Below are positions 26,006 through 33,948 of a stretch of 64,000 nt of DNA, piece after piece. The DNA is from JAJRTA01 sp965603125 (GTDB lineage Bacteria; Zixibacteria; MSB-5A5; GN15; FEB-12): contig CBFDBU010000005.1 in NCBI GenBank assembly GCA_965603125.1, positions 1-64,000 of the forward strand, read 5' to 3'. The translations under genes and the position numbers were made by a program. Positions within the stretch are counted from its first letter, which is position 1; each line of letters opens with the position of its first letter. The notes under the pieces were generated by a model. That model saw nothing but the letters and a program-made list of their open reading frames with translations, did no database searches and was not told the origin of the DNA.

Positions 26006-27304
26006 ATGACTTCCGACGATTCCATACTGGTGGTTGGCGCCGGCTTTGTCGGTCTGGCGACAGCCGCCTTTCTTGCCGACGGGGGCCGCAGAGTTACCGT
26101 AGTCGAAAAGAACCCGCTTACCGTCGAGTCTCTCAGGCAGGGGAGACTCCACTTCCACGAGCCGACCCTTGGCCGCATGGTCGGAAAAACCCTGAAATCC
26201 GGGCGGCTGGAGATCACCGTGCCGTCCAAGGAGAGCTATCAGCGTTCCTCGATGATCTTTGTAGCTATCGACTCAGCAGATCAGACTACTTGGAAGATGA
26301 AACTGGCCGCGTTCGAGAGGATGGCTCAGCGGATCGGTGGCGTCAGGAGAAAAAGGGCGGCCGTTGTGGTGCTCAAGTCCACCAACGTCCTCGGTTTTGC
26401 GGGATTGTTTCGCGAGTTGCTTGACGCCGCCCCGCACGGGTCGTCGGTACGACTGGCCGTCAACCCGGAGTTCCTGCGCGAGGGATTTGCTTACGAAGAT
26501 ACGGCGAAACCGTGGCGGGTCATTATCGGAACCCGGGATGCTCACACGCGCACGCGCATGGTCAGGTTTTTCCGGTCGGTCTATGGATCGACTATCCCGC
26601 TTGTTACCACCGACTGGAAGTCAGCGGAACTGATCAAGCTCTCGTCGAATCTCTATCTTTCGCACCGGCTGGCGTTCATAAACGAAGTTGCGGAGTACGC
26701 CCGGCGGGAGGAACTGGACATCGATGCCGTCAGGCGGGGGATAGGCCTTGATCCGCGCATCGGTCAGCACTATTTCGAGCCCGGCCTGGGTTTTGGCGGG
26801 TCGTGTCTGCCCAAGGACTGCCACCTGATAAACTCGCGTGAGCTTGGCGGGGAGTTCTCGTTCCTGACGGCCCAAACGGCGCTGGCCGTCAACAGCCGCA
26901 TTCTGGACGGCGTTGTCGACGCCCTGCAGTTACAGTTGGGTAAGCTCAAAGGACGAAAGATAGCCCTGCTGGGTGCGGCCTTCAAACCGGAAACGGACGA
27001 TACGCGCGGCTCCCAGGCAGTGGAACTGGCTCTTAAGCTGAAACGACGCGGCGCTCGAATTGCAATCCATGAACCGTTTCTGAAATCGGCAGAGTGCATC
27101 TTAGTGGGCAATCTCCCGCTTGAGCACAACCTTGAGGCGGCTGTGAGCAACGCTTCAGCAATTGTAATCGGCACCGCCCACCGCCGGTTTCGATTGCTCA
27201 AGCCGCAGTCCATAGCACCGCTGGTCAGGAAGCGTCTGGTTGTCGACCGCCCGGCAGCGTTGGCTCGTCGACGATGGGAGAAACATGGTTTCCAGTTCAT
27301 CTGA
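26006..27304 (+). CDS. UDP-glucose/GDP-mannose dehydrogenase family protein
   Basis: The protein is 432 residues. The N-terminal Rossmann fold has VVGAGFVGLATAAFLADGGR (about 9-28), followed by acidic VVEKN as NAD site. The catalytic Cys lies in GFGGSCLPKD (about 268-277), and a C-terminal domain has ALLGAAFKPETDDTRGS. The enzyme oxidises a UDP-hexose to the uronic acid in two steps, for polysaccharide synthesis; which sugar cannot be told. It pairs with the epimerase gene downstream, 43 bases on. Confidence 0.92.
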   Translation: MTSDDSILVVGAGFVGLATAAFLADGGRRVTVVEKNPLTVESLRQGRLHFHEPTLGRMVGKTLKSGRLEITVPSKESYQRSSMIFVAIDSADQTTWKMKLAAFERMAQRIGGVRRKRAAVVVLKSTNVLGFAGLFRELLDAAPHGSSVRLAVNPEFLREGFAYEDTAKPWRVIIGTRDAHTRTRMVRFFRSVYGSTIPLVTTDWKSAELIKLSSNLYLSHRLAFINEVAEYARREELDIDAVRRGIGLDPRIGQHYFEPGLGFGGSCLPKDCHLINSRELGGEFSFLTAQTALAVNSRILDGVVDALQLQLGKLKGRKIALLGAAFKPETDDTRGSQAVELALKLKRRGARIAIHEPFLKSAECILVGNLPLEHNLEAAVSNASAIVIGTAHRRFRLLKPQSIAPLVRKRLVVDRPAALARRRWEKHGFQFI

Positions 27305-27347
27305 CGGGGGCCGCAGTTGCACCTGATGGCGAGGTAGAGCGAACTTT

Positions 27348-28322
27348 ATGATAAAAACAATCCTCGTCACCGGTTCATCGGGAACCGTCGGCACGGCGCT
27401 GACCCAGGCGCTGATGAGGCGGGGCTATCGTGTTATCCCCCTTGATGTCAGGCATTCATACTGGGATGCGAGGATCGAGCGCAAGACCATCTTCCATGAT
27501 CTGCGCCGGCCGCTTGACAAACTTCGGCTGCGCCCGCGGCCGGACCTGATCGTCCACCTGGCGGCCAACGCGCGCGTGCACGACCTGGTCGTCAAGCCGG
27601 GGCTGGCGCTCGACAACTACGTCATGACGCACAATGTTCTTGAGTACGCCCGTCACAACGGAATCGGCCGCCTGCTTTTCTCATCGTCCCGTGAGGTCTA
27701 CGGGGAATCGAAACCAGGCCTCCCACGTCGGGAAGACTCAACAGACATCACCGGCATCAAAGCGCCGTACACCGCCTCGAAATACGCCGCCGAGGCCCTG
27801 ATCCACGCCTGCCATGAATGCTATGGCATAAAGCCGGTGATCGCGCGACTGTCCAATGTCTATGGGCGGTACGATGTCTCGGAGCGCGTGATCCCGGTGT
27901 TTCTCTACTACGCCTTGCGGGATCGCACGCTGACCGTCTTCGGCCGCGAGAAGAAACTCGACTTCACCTACATTGACGACTGCACCGCCGGCCTGATGGC
28001 GATTGTAGAGAGATTTGACAAGGTCGCCGGAATGACGTTCAACATCTCCGCCGGAAAAGGGGAGAGGCTTCTCGATCTGGCGCGCATGATCGCCGACGTT
28101 GTCGGTTCTTCTTCGAAGATTTCATCCTCGTCAAAGCGGACTGGGGAGATATCGTCGTATGTCGGCGATATCTCTTTGGCGACGCGACACTTGGCATACA
28201 AACCGCAAGTATCACTTGAGGACGGCCTGATCGAGAACATCGGCTGGTATGTGCAGGCTATGAAAGAGCGCCGTGTGTACGAGAGCCAGCGCCGCAACCT
28301 GGCCAGAAGGGGCTGGCTGTAG
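27348..28322 (+). CDS. NAD-dependent sugar epimerase/dehydratase
   Basis: This is an extended short-chain dehydrogenase of 324 residues. The glycine motif is ILVTGSSGTVGTALTQAL (about 4-21). The catalytic triad region has SSSREVYGES and then YTASKYAAEAL, giving the Tyr-x3-Lys. Proteins of this type interconvert or dehydrate nucleotide sugars (uronate or glucose epimerases). Together with the dehydrogenase upstream it probably makes a nucleotide uronic acid for envelope polysaccharide. The exact substrate is not determined. Confidence 0.92.
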   Translation: MIKTILVTGSSGTVGTALTQALMRRGYRVIPLDVRHSYWDARIERKTIFHDLRRPLDKLRLRPRPDLIVHLAANARVHDLVVKPGLALDNYVMTHNVLEYARHNGIGRLLFSSSREVYGESKPGLPRREDSTDITGIKAPYTASKYAAEALIHACHECYGIKPVIARLSNVYGRYDVSERVIPVFLYYALRDRTLTVFGREKKLDFTYIDDCTAGLMAIVERFDKVAGMTFNISAGKGERLLDLARMIADVVGSSSKISSSSKRTGEISSYVGDISLATRHLAYKPQVSLEDGLIENIGWYVQAMKERRVYESQRRNLARRGWL

Positions 28323-28341
28323 CACGGGTCAAGTCGGCTAA

Positions 28342-28402
28342 GTAAGTCAGGAGCCCCGCGCTCCCGACAGCGATTGTCGAAATCACATGGATTTCGACCT
28401 AC
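28342..28402 (+). repeat. Double-hairpin dispersed repeat
   Basis: The outer arms are GTAAGTC/GACCTAC. Hairpin 1 is GTCAGGAGC/GCTCCCGAC with small changes, and hairpin 2 is GTCGAAATC/GATTTCGAC. It closely matches 29128-29188 and shares its orientation. Confidence 0.85.
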
Positions 28403-28436
28403 CATGCTGCCACATTTAGTGTAGGAGGAAACCAGC

Positions 28437-28958
28437 ATGAATCCATCACGAAGCGTTGATCGCGCTTTGACTCTGCTCAAATCTGAAAAAGATGATGAGT
28501 ACTTTCTACTCAAGCTCTTACCACAGCCAGCTTCCTGTTGCTGTTCTGATTGTTGGCCCAATACGTGGCGAGAGATCAACAGGACCATTGCGCCAGCACA
28601 ACCAGTGCCTCACGAAGGAGACAGCCTCATTACGGTTGGTGCCGTGCCTCTGGTTATCGAATCACACGAAAGTGGCCCCGAGATCATACTTCTCTTGACT
28701 CAGTGGTGTAGCCAAATAGCCTCTTTGCTTAAGCCGATCTCCGAGATTGTGTCTACTTTCGCAAAATCACTGAGCAGAGAAAGACCCAAGGGATTGGCGA
28801 GGATTCGAATTGAATCCTATCGCGTTAGTCAAGGTCAAGCTACTCATATTGCGAAGTTGGATGTGGATTTCCCCTTAGACAAGCGGACAGTCGACACCAT
28901 CAATTCAACAATACAGGATATGTTGACCAAGAATACCGAAGGGGGTAATCAACATTGA
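28437..28958 (+). CDS. Orphan protein of unknown function
   Basis: The start is well supported: TAGGAGGAAACCAGC precedes ATG 28437. The product is 173 residues with no signal peptide. An N-terminal half with clustered Cys (CCCSDCW, about 34-40) could bind a metal. The C-terminal half is helical and basic, with VDTINSTIQDML near the end. I recognise no family. The gene lies between two copies of the double-hairpin repeat in the same orientation (28342-28402 and 29128-29188), unlike the neighbouring operons. Base use is somewhat more AT-rich than its neighbours. Confidence 0.72.
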   Translation: MNPSRSVDRALTLLKSEKDDEYFLLKLLPQPASCCCSDCWPNTWREINRTIAPAQPVPHEGDSLITVGAVPLVIESHESGPEIILLLTQWCSQIASLLKPISEIVSTFAKSLSRERPKGLARIRIESYRVSQGQATHIAKLDVDFPLDKRTVDTINSTIQDMLTKNTEGGNQH

Positions 28959-29127
28959 CCAGCCTTGGTACGTGCCCTTATAGCGCGTTCGCCTCGAGGC
29001 AGGTTTTCGGTGCAATTAGTTCCCAATTCCTTCCTTTTACACTTCCTTCCCTTACGGTGAAATCGCAATAGGAATTCCTCTACAAACCGACAGGCGACCT
29101 GCCGGTTGGAGCAAAAAGAAGCAGCCC

Positions 29128-29188
29128 GTAGGTCAGGAGCCCTGCGCTCCTGACAGCGATTGTCGAAACCACAGGGGTTTCGACCTAC
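29128..29188 (+). repeat. Double-hairpin dispersed repeat
   Basis: This is the cleanest copy. The outer arms are GTAGGTC and GACCTAC. Hairpin 1 is GTCAGGAGC, loop CCTGC, GCTCCTGAC; hairpin 2 is GTCGAAACC, loop ACAG, GGGTTTCGAC. It could fold as a three-way junction in DNA or RNA. Confidence 0.9.
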
Positions 29189-29221
29189 CATACTGAAGGA
29201 CATATTGAACTGAGTGGCCGC

Positions 29222-29914
29222 TCAACGCGAGAACAGATTGTACTTGAGAATACACCAGACCGCCTTCACACCGTCTCTCCAGCCGATTTTCTTGCCTTCT
29301 TCGTAGGTCCGACCGTAATAGCTTATCCCGATCTCGTAGATACGCACCCGCTTGCGGGCGATTTTGGCCGTTATTTCAGGTTCGAATCCGAAGCGCTTCT
29401 CTTTGATATCGATCGACTGGATAACCTCCCGCCGGAAGACTTTGTAGCAGGTCTCCATGTCAGTGAGATTGATGTTGGTGAGCATATTGGACAAGAGGGT
29501 CAGCAGACGGTTGCCGACGTAGTGCCAGAAATAGACTACTCGATGAGGGCCGGCGCCCACGAAGCGGGAACCGAACACGACATCGGCCATGTCGTTGACT
29601 ATCGGATCGATCAGAATCGGGTATTGGCGGGGGTCGTATTCCAGATCGGCGTCCTGGATCAGGACAATATCACCGGTAGCATGCTCAAAGCCGGTCTTCA
29701 AAGCGAATCCCTTGCCGTAGTTTTTGGGTTGGTAGATGACACGGTCAACGTGACTTTCGAGCCGCTCCCTGATAAGCTCGCGCGTGCCGTCGGTAGAGCA
29801 ATCGTCGATCAGGATGATCTGCTTATCGGGGATTGGTGAGGCATTGACGCGAGAGAGGAGAGCTTCAATAGTGGAGACCTCATTATATACCGGGATGACG
29901 ACGGAGAGCTTCAT
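29222..29914 (-). CDS. Family 2 glycosyltransferase (dolichol-phosphate mannosyltransferase-like)
   Basis: The product is 230 residues, with the GT-A fold start VVIPVYNEVSTIEALLSRV. Nucleotide-binding DDCSTDG (about 37-43) and the metal-binding DxD-like IQDADLEYDP (about 86-95) follow. There is no membrane anchor. Enzymes of this group move a sugar from a nucleotide donor to a lipid phosphate carrier in the inner leaflet, for later use in glycan or protein glycosylation. The gene is alone on the minus strand and convergent with the orphan gene across the repeat. Confidence 0.93.
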   Translation of the reverse strand: MKLSVVIPVYNEVSTIEALLSRVNASPIPDKQIILIDDCSTDGTRELIRERLESHVDRVIYQPKNYGKGFALKTGFEHATGDIVLIQDADLEYDPRQYPILIDPIVNDMADVVFGSRFVGAGPHRVVYFWHYVGNRLLTLLSNMLTNINLTDMETCYKVFRREVIQSIDIKEKRFGFEPEITAKIARKRVRIYEIGISYYGRTYEEGKKIGWRDGVKAVWCILKYNLFSR

Positions 29915-30066
29915 AGAGAACCACGCAAACGTCCCATAAGATATATTATGTTAACCCACCGCTCCCCAACCACCACGCTGCCGTCACCAACGTCACCACA
30001 ATCCAAACGCACCCTGCTCAAATCACCCAAAACATGTCTATTGCTTGGCAACCAACCTGACACAGC

Positions 30067-32565
30067 TTACCCCTTTACCACGATGTTCAGAATGCGGCCC
30101 CTGACGAATATCTTACGCACAATCTCCTTACCTTCAGTGTGCGCCTTGATCTTGTCGCTGCCGAACGCAGCCTCCTCAACAGCCTCCTGATTCGCATCTG
30201 CGGGCACTATCACCGAATCTCTCAGCCTTCCGTTGACCTGTACCGCAACCTCGATTGTGTCACCGATGATTGCCTGCACGTCATATTCAGGCCATTGCGA
30301 TTTGAACACGGACCCGGAGCAACCCGCACTTTCCCACAATTCTTCGGCCAGATGAGGCGCTAACGGCGCCATCATTTGAATTATCCTGAGAATGACAACG
30401 TCATTGAGCTTATCGTTAGCGATCTTCTCCGGTTGGAAGTCGCGCACCAGTTCCATCAAGGCGGCGATCACCGTGTTGAATTGCAGCCGGTCGATATCTT
30501 CGCTAGCCTTCTTGATCGTCCGGTTCAGCTTGACGTACAGCTCGCGTTCGCCTGTCGACAACTGCGCCTGGTTAAAGTGTTGCTTTAAGTCCGAGTGGGT
30601 ACCGCGGTAGTGGTTTACAATCGGACACAAGCGGTTTATCACGAACTTCTCAACACCGGTAACGGTGGTCTCGCTCCAGAGCACTTCACGTTCCGTCGGA
30701 GCGGTGAAGAACATGGCCAGGCGCGCGACATCGTTACCGTGACGCTCCATCAGCAGCTCCGGTGACACGACGTTGCCTTTGGACTTGGACATCACCGCGC
30801 CGTTTTCATCCATAACCATGCCGAGACAGAAGAGTCTCTCTGCAGGCTCATCGCCGCTGACCCACCCAATATCACGCAGGAACTTGTGAAAAAAGCGGTA
30901 ATAGATCAGATGCCCGGTCGCGTGAGTAATGCCGCCCACATACAGATCAATCGGTAGCCAGGCGTTAGCTTTCTCGCGCGCGAACGGTTCGCTGTCATTA
31001 CGGGCGTCGACGTAGCGCAGGTAATACCAGGACGAGCAGACGTATGTATCCATCGTATCCGGATCGCGCTCTGCCTCTCCCCCGCATTCCGGGCACTGGA
31101 CGCTCACGTACTCGGGGATGTCGGCCAGTGGTGAGCGGCCTTTCGGCATGAAGTTCTCGACGTTCGGCAGCAGTACCGGCAGATCCGACTCCGGCACCGT
31201 CACTTCGCCGCATTTCTCACAGTGGATAATGGGAATGGGGCAACCCCAGTACCGCTGGCGCGAGATGAGCCAGTCCTTGAGCCTGTAATTCACTTTGCTG
31301 CGCCCAAATCCCTTTTCCTCGGCGTAGGCCGTGACTGCCTTGAGAGCATCTTTGTCCGCCAGGCCGTCAAACCGGCCGGAGTTGACCATCGGGCCGTATT
31401 CGACAAAAGCATCATCCATTTGAGCGGCGTCTAATGATGTGTCGGCGTCGGGATGGATTACGATCCTGATCGGGATGCCATACTTGCGAGCAAAGGCGAA
31501 ATCGCGGCTGTCGTGTGCGGGTACGGCCATGACCGCGCCGGTGCCGTATCCTGCCAGAACGTAGTCGGCCACCCACAATTGGACGCGCTCGCCGTTGAAG
31601 GGATTTATGGCGTACTTGCCGGTGAAAACGCCGTCCTTTTCCTCGGTGACGGACGCTCGTTCGATTTCCGTGCGGCGCAGGGCTTTCTCCCGGTAGGCAG
31701 CCACCCGCTCGGCGAACTCACCCGTCAGGCCGAGTCTGTCCAGCAGTTCCGCCTCGGGAGCCACAGCCATGTAGGTCACCCCATAGATAGTGTCAGGACG
31801 TGTCGTGAAGACCGGCAGCTTCTCGCCGGAATCCTCGATATTGAAATCAACCTCGGTTCCGTATGAGCGCCCGATCCATTCGCGCTGCATGGTTCTGACG
31901 TTGTCGGGCCAGTGCGGCAGTCTGTCCAGGTCATCGAGCAACTGGTCGGCGTACTCAGTGATCTTGAAATACCACTGTATCTGGTTCTTCTTCTCGACGA
32001 CGGTGCCACACCGTTCGCAGCGACCGTCCTTGACCTGTTCGTTGGCTAGTACCGTTCGGTCTTCCGGGCACCAGTTGACGAATCCCTTCTTGCGGTAGGC
32101 CAGGCCTTTCTTGAACAACTGGATGAACATCCACTGGGTCCACTTGTAGTAGTCGGGTTCGCTGGAAGTGACTTCCCGCGACCAGTCATAGGAGATGCCG
32201 GCCTTTTGCAGGGTGGTGCGCGACACCGCGATATTTTGAGCAGTCCATACCTGTGGATGGATTCCGCGCTGTATCGCGGCTCGCTCGGCGGGCAGCCCAA
32301 ACGAATCCCAGCCGAACGGATGCAGAACGTCCCTGCCGAGCATCATCTGGTAGCGCGCGACAGCGTCGCCTATTATGTAGTTGCGGAAATGGCCCATGTG
32401 GATGTCACCCGAAGGATAGAGAAACATCACCAGCATGTAGAACTTGTTGGCGGGGTCCGCCGTTTCGGGCGCGGCATACAGGTTCTCATCAGCCCAGCGC
32501 TGTTGCCATTTGCTTTCGATCCGACGGAAGTCGTATTTCCGTTTTGCCGTCTCGGATGTTGCCAT
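30067..32565 (-). CDS. leuS: Leucyl-tRNA synthetase
   Basis: This gene encodes 832 residues, normal for bacterial LeuRS. The HIGH motif lies in PSGDIHMGH (about 51-59). The large CP1 editing domain lies within about 220-420 and includes TTRPDTIYG. A zinc-binding stretch CEKCGEVTVP is near 440, and KMSKS appears as VMSKSKGNVVSPE near 580. The C-terminal anticodon domain ends IVVKG. It charges tRNA-Leu in the cytosol. No T-box leader was identified upstream. The gene stands alone, 93 bases downstream of the M16 peptidase gene. Confidence 0.97.
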   Translation of the reverse strand: MATSETAKRKYDFRRIESKWQQRWADENLYAAPETADPANKFYMLVMFLYPSGDIHMGHFRNYIIGDAVARYQMMLGRDVLHPFGWDSFGLPAERAAIQRGIHPQVWTAQNIAVSRTTLQKAGISYDWSREVTSSEPDYYKWTQWMFIQLFKKGLAYRKKGFVNWCPEDRTVLANEQVKDGRCERCGTVVEKKNQIQWYFKITEYADQLLDDLDRLPHWPDNVRTMQREWIGRSYGTEVDFNIEDSGEKLPVFTTRPDTIYGVTYMAVAPEAELLDRLGLTGEFAERVAAYREKALRRTEIERASVTEEKDGVFTGKYAINPFNGERVQLWVADYVLAGYGTGAVMAVPAHDSRDFAFARKYGIPIRIVIHPDADTSLDAAQMDDAFVEYGPMVNSGRFDGLADKDALKAVTAYAEEKGFGRSKVNYRLKDWLISRQRYWGCPIPIIHCEKCGEVTVPESDLPVLLPNVENFMPKGRSPLADIPEYVSVQCPECGGEAERDPDTMDTYVCSSWYYLRYVDARNDSEPFAREKANAWLPIDLYVGGITHATGHLIYYRFFHKFLRDIGWVSGDEPAERLFCLGMVMDENGAVMSKSKGNVVSPELLMERHGNDVARLAMFFTAPTEREVLWSETTVTGVEKFVINRLCPIVNHYRGTHSDLKQHFNQAQLSTGERELYVKLNRTIKKASEDIDRLQFNTVIAALMELVRDFQPEKIANDKLNDVVILRIIQMMAPLAPHLAEELWESAGCSGSVFKSQWPEYDVQAIIGDTIEVAVQVNGRLRDSVIVPADANQEAVEEAAFGSDKIKAHTEGKEIVRKIFVRGRILNIVVKG

Positions 32566-32658
32566 GTTGATATCCGCAGCAGTTTCAGTTAATAGTCGGC
32601 AAAATTAGCATAATTGAAAAGCCGCCGCAAGGCATTTCCCGGGCTTGACGCCCGCCTC

Positions 32659-33945
32659 TCATTTGCCTGTGGCGCTCCTGAAATCGTTTCTGGAGGCGGG
32701 GCCCAGGACGGCGACGGTCAGGTGGGAATCGTCGAAGACGCGGTTGGCCGCCTCCATCAGCCGGGACGGAGTGACGGTGTCGATCTCACGCATGGTCTGT
32801 TCCAGCGAGGTGTATTTGCCCGTTAGGAGTTCAAGGCGGGCCAGCCGGTTCATACGCGAGGCTGTGAACTCCATGCTCAGCATCAGTTGGCCCTTGAGTT
32901 GCTGCTTGATCTGGTCCAGCCGCGTCGCAGAGACGCGCCGCCGTTTGACCCGACCGACCTCCCCGAGAACAATGTCAAAGGCCTCGCGCACTCGACGCTT
33001 GTCGGTGGCCAGGTAGACGCCGAAAACACCGGCGTCACGGTATGTCTCGTGGTAACTATAGACAGAATAGGCCAGGCCCCGGGCTTCCCGTACCTTCTGA
33101 AACAGCGTCGATGACATCCCGCCGCCGAGGTAGGTGTTGAGCGCCATAAGGTCCATTCTCCACCGCGAGGCATAGCGCAGACCGGGATAGCCTAAGCAGA
33201 GATGAGTCTGGCCGTTTTCAGAAGGCACCAGGTTCAGCTTGAATCCGGTGCCGTGCGACGCCTTCGGGGCAGTCTCGGCCCGGCCAGTAGCGTACTCGAA
33301 CTTCCGACTAGCCAGTTTCACCAACCGGTCATGTGACACCGAGCCGGCGGCGGCAATGACAATTGATCCCGAGCGGTAGTTGCGCCTGATATAATCCAGT
33401 ATCTTCGCCCGCGGCATACGGGAGAGGTTCTGAGCAGTGCCCATGATCGGGCGGCCCAGCGGGTGATCGGTCCAGAACGTCCCGGCAAAAATGTCATGGA
33501 TGTGGTCGGACGGATTCTCGAGCGATTCCCTGATTTCCTCGATTATGACCGACTTCTCACGCTTGAGATTGGTCGGTGTCAGCGTAGCATGACAGGTGAG
33601 ATCCGACAGCACGTCGACTGCCGTATCCAGGTGATCGTCAAGAACCCTGGCGGTGTAACAGGTCTGCTCGCGGGAGGTAAAGGCGTTCAGCCCGCCTCCG
33701 AGCGACTCCAGCGACAAGGCGATCTGCCTGGCCGTTCGTTTCCGGGTGCCTTTGAAGACCATGTGTTCAACCAGGTGACTGACGCCGCTTTCGGACGTGC
33801 TTTCGTGGCGCGATCCCACGTCTATCCAGACACCCAACGAAAGGGAACGGACCGCGGGGGTTTTCTCGGTCACTACCCTCAGTCCATTCCTCAGCGTGGT
33901 TTTGTGGTAGATGGCTTTCTGGGATGCCATCCTGTATTTCGTCAC
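32659..33945 (-). CDS. M16 family zinc metallopeptidase (pitrilysin/MPP-like)
   Basis: This gene encodes 428 residues. The inverted zinc motif HLVEH is at 57-61, with the third ligand Glu expected in EEIRESLENP (about 136). Residues after 200 form the inactive second half with LGLAY-like turn VREARGLAYSVYSYH. It degrades short unstructured peptides; a cytosolic location is likely because there is no signal peptide. An ATG at codon 6 (MASQKAIYHK) may be the true start. It follows pnp by 3 bases, a gene order seen in many bacteria. Confidence 0.92.
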   Translation of the reverse strand: MTKYRMASQKAIYHKTTLRNGLRVVTEKTPAVRSLSLGVWIDVGSRHESTSESGVSHLVEHMVFKGTRKRTARQIALSLESLGGGLNAFTSREQTCYTARVLDDHLDTAVDVLSDLTCHATLTPTNLKREKSVIIEEIRESLENPSDHIHDIFAGTFWTDHPLGRPIMGTAQNLSRMPRAKILDYIRRNYRSGSIVIAAAGSVSHDRLVKLASRKFEYATGRAETAPKASHGTGFKLNLVPSENGQTHLCLGYPGLRYASRWRMDLMALNTYLGGGMSSTLFQKVREARGLAYSVYSYHETYRDAGVFGVYLATDKRRVREAFDIVLGEVGRVKRRRVSATRLDQIKQQLKGQLMLSMEFTASRMNRLARLELLTGKYTSLEQTMREIDTVTPSRLMEAANRVFDDSHLTVAVLGPASRNDFRSATGK

Positions 33946-33948
33946 GGG

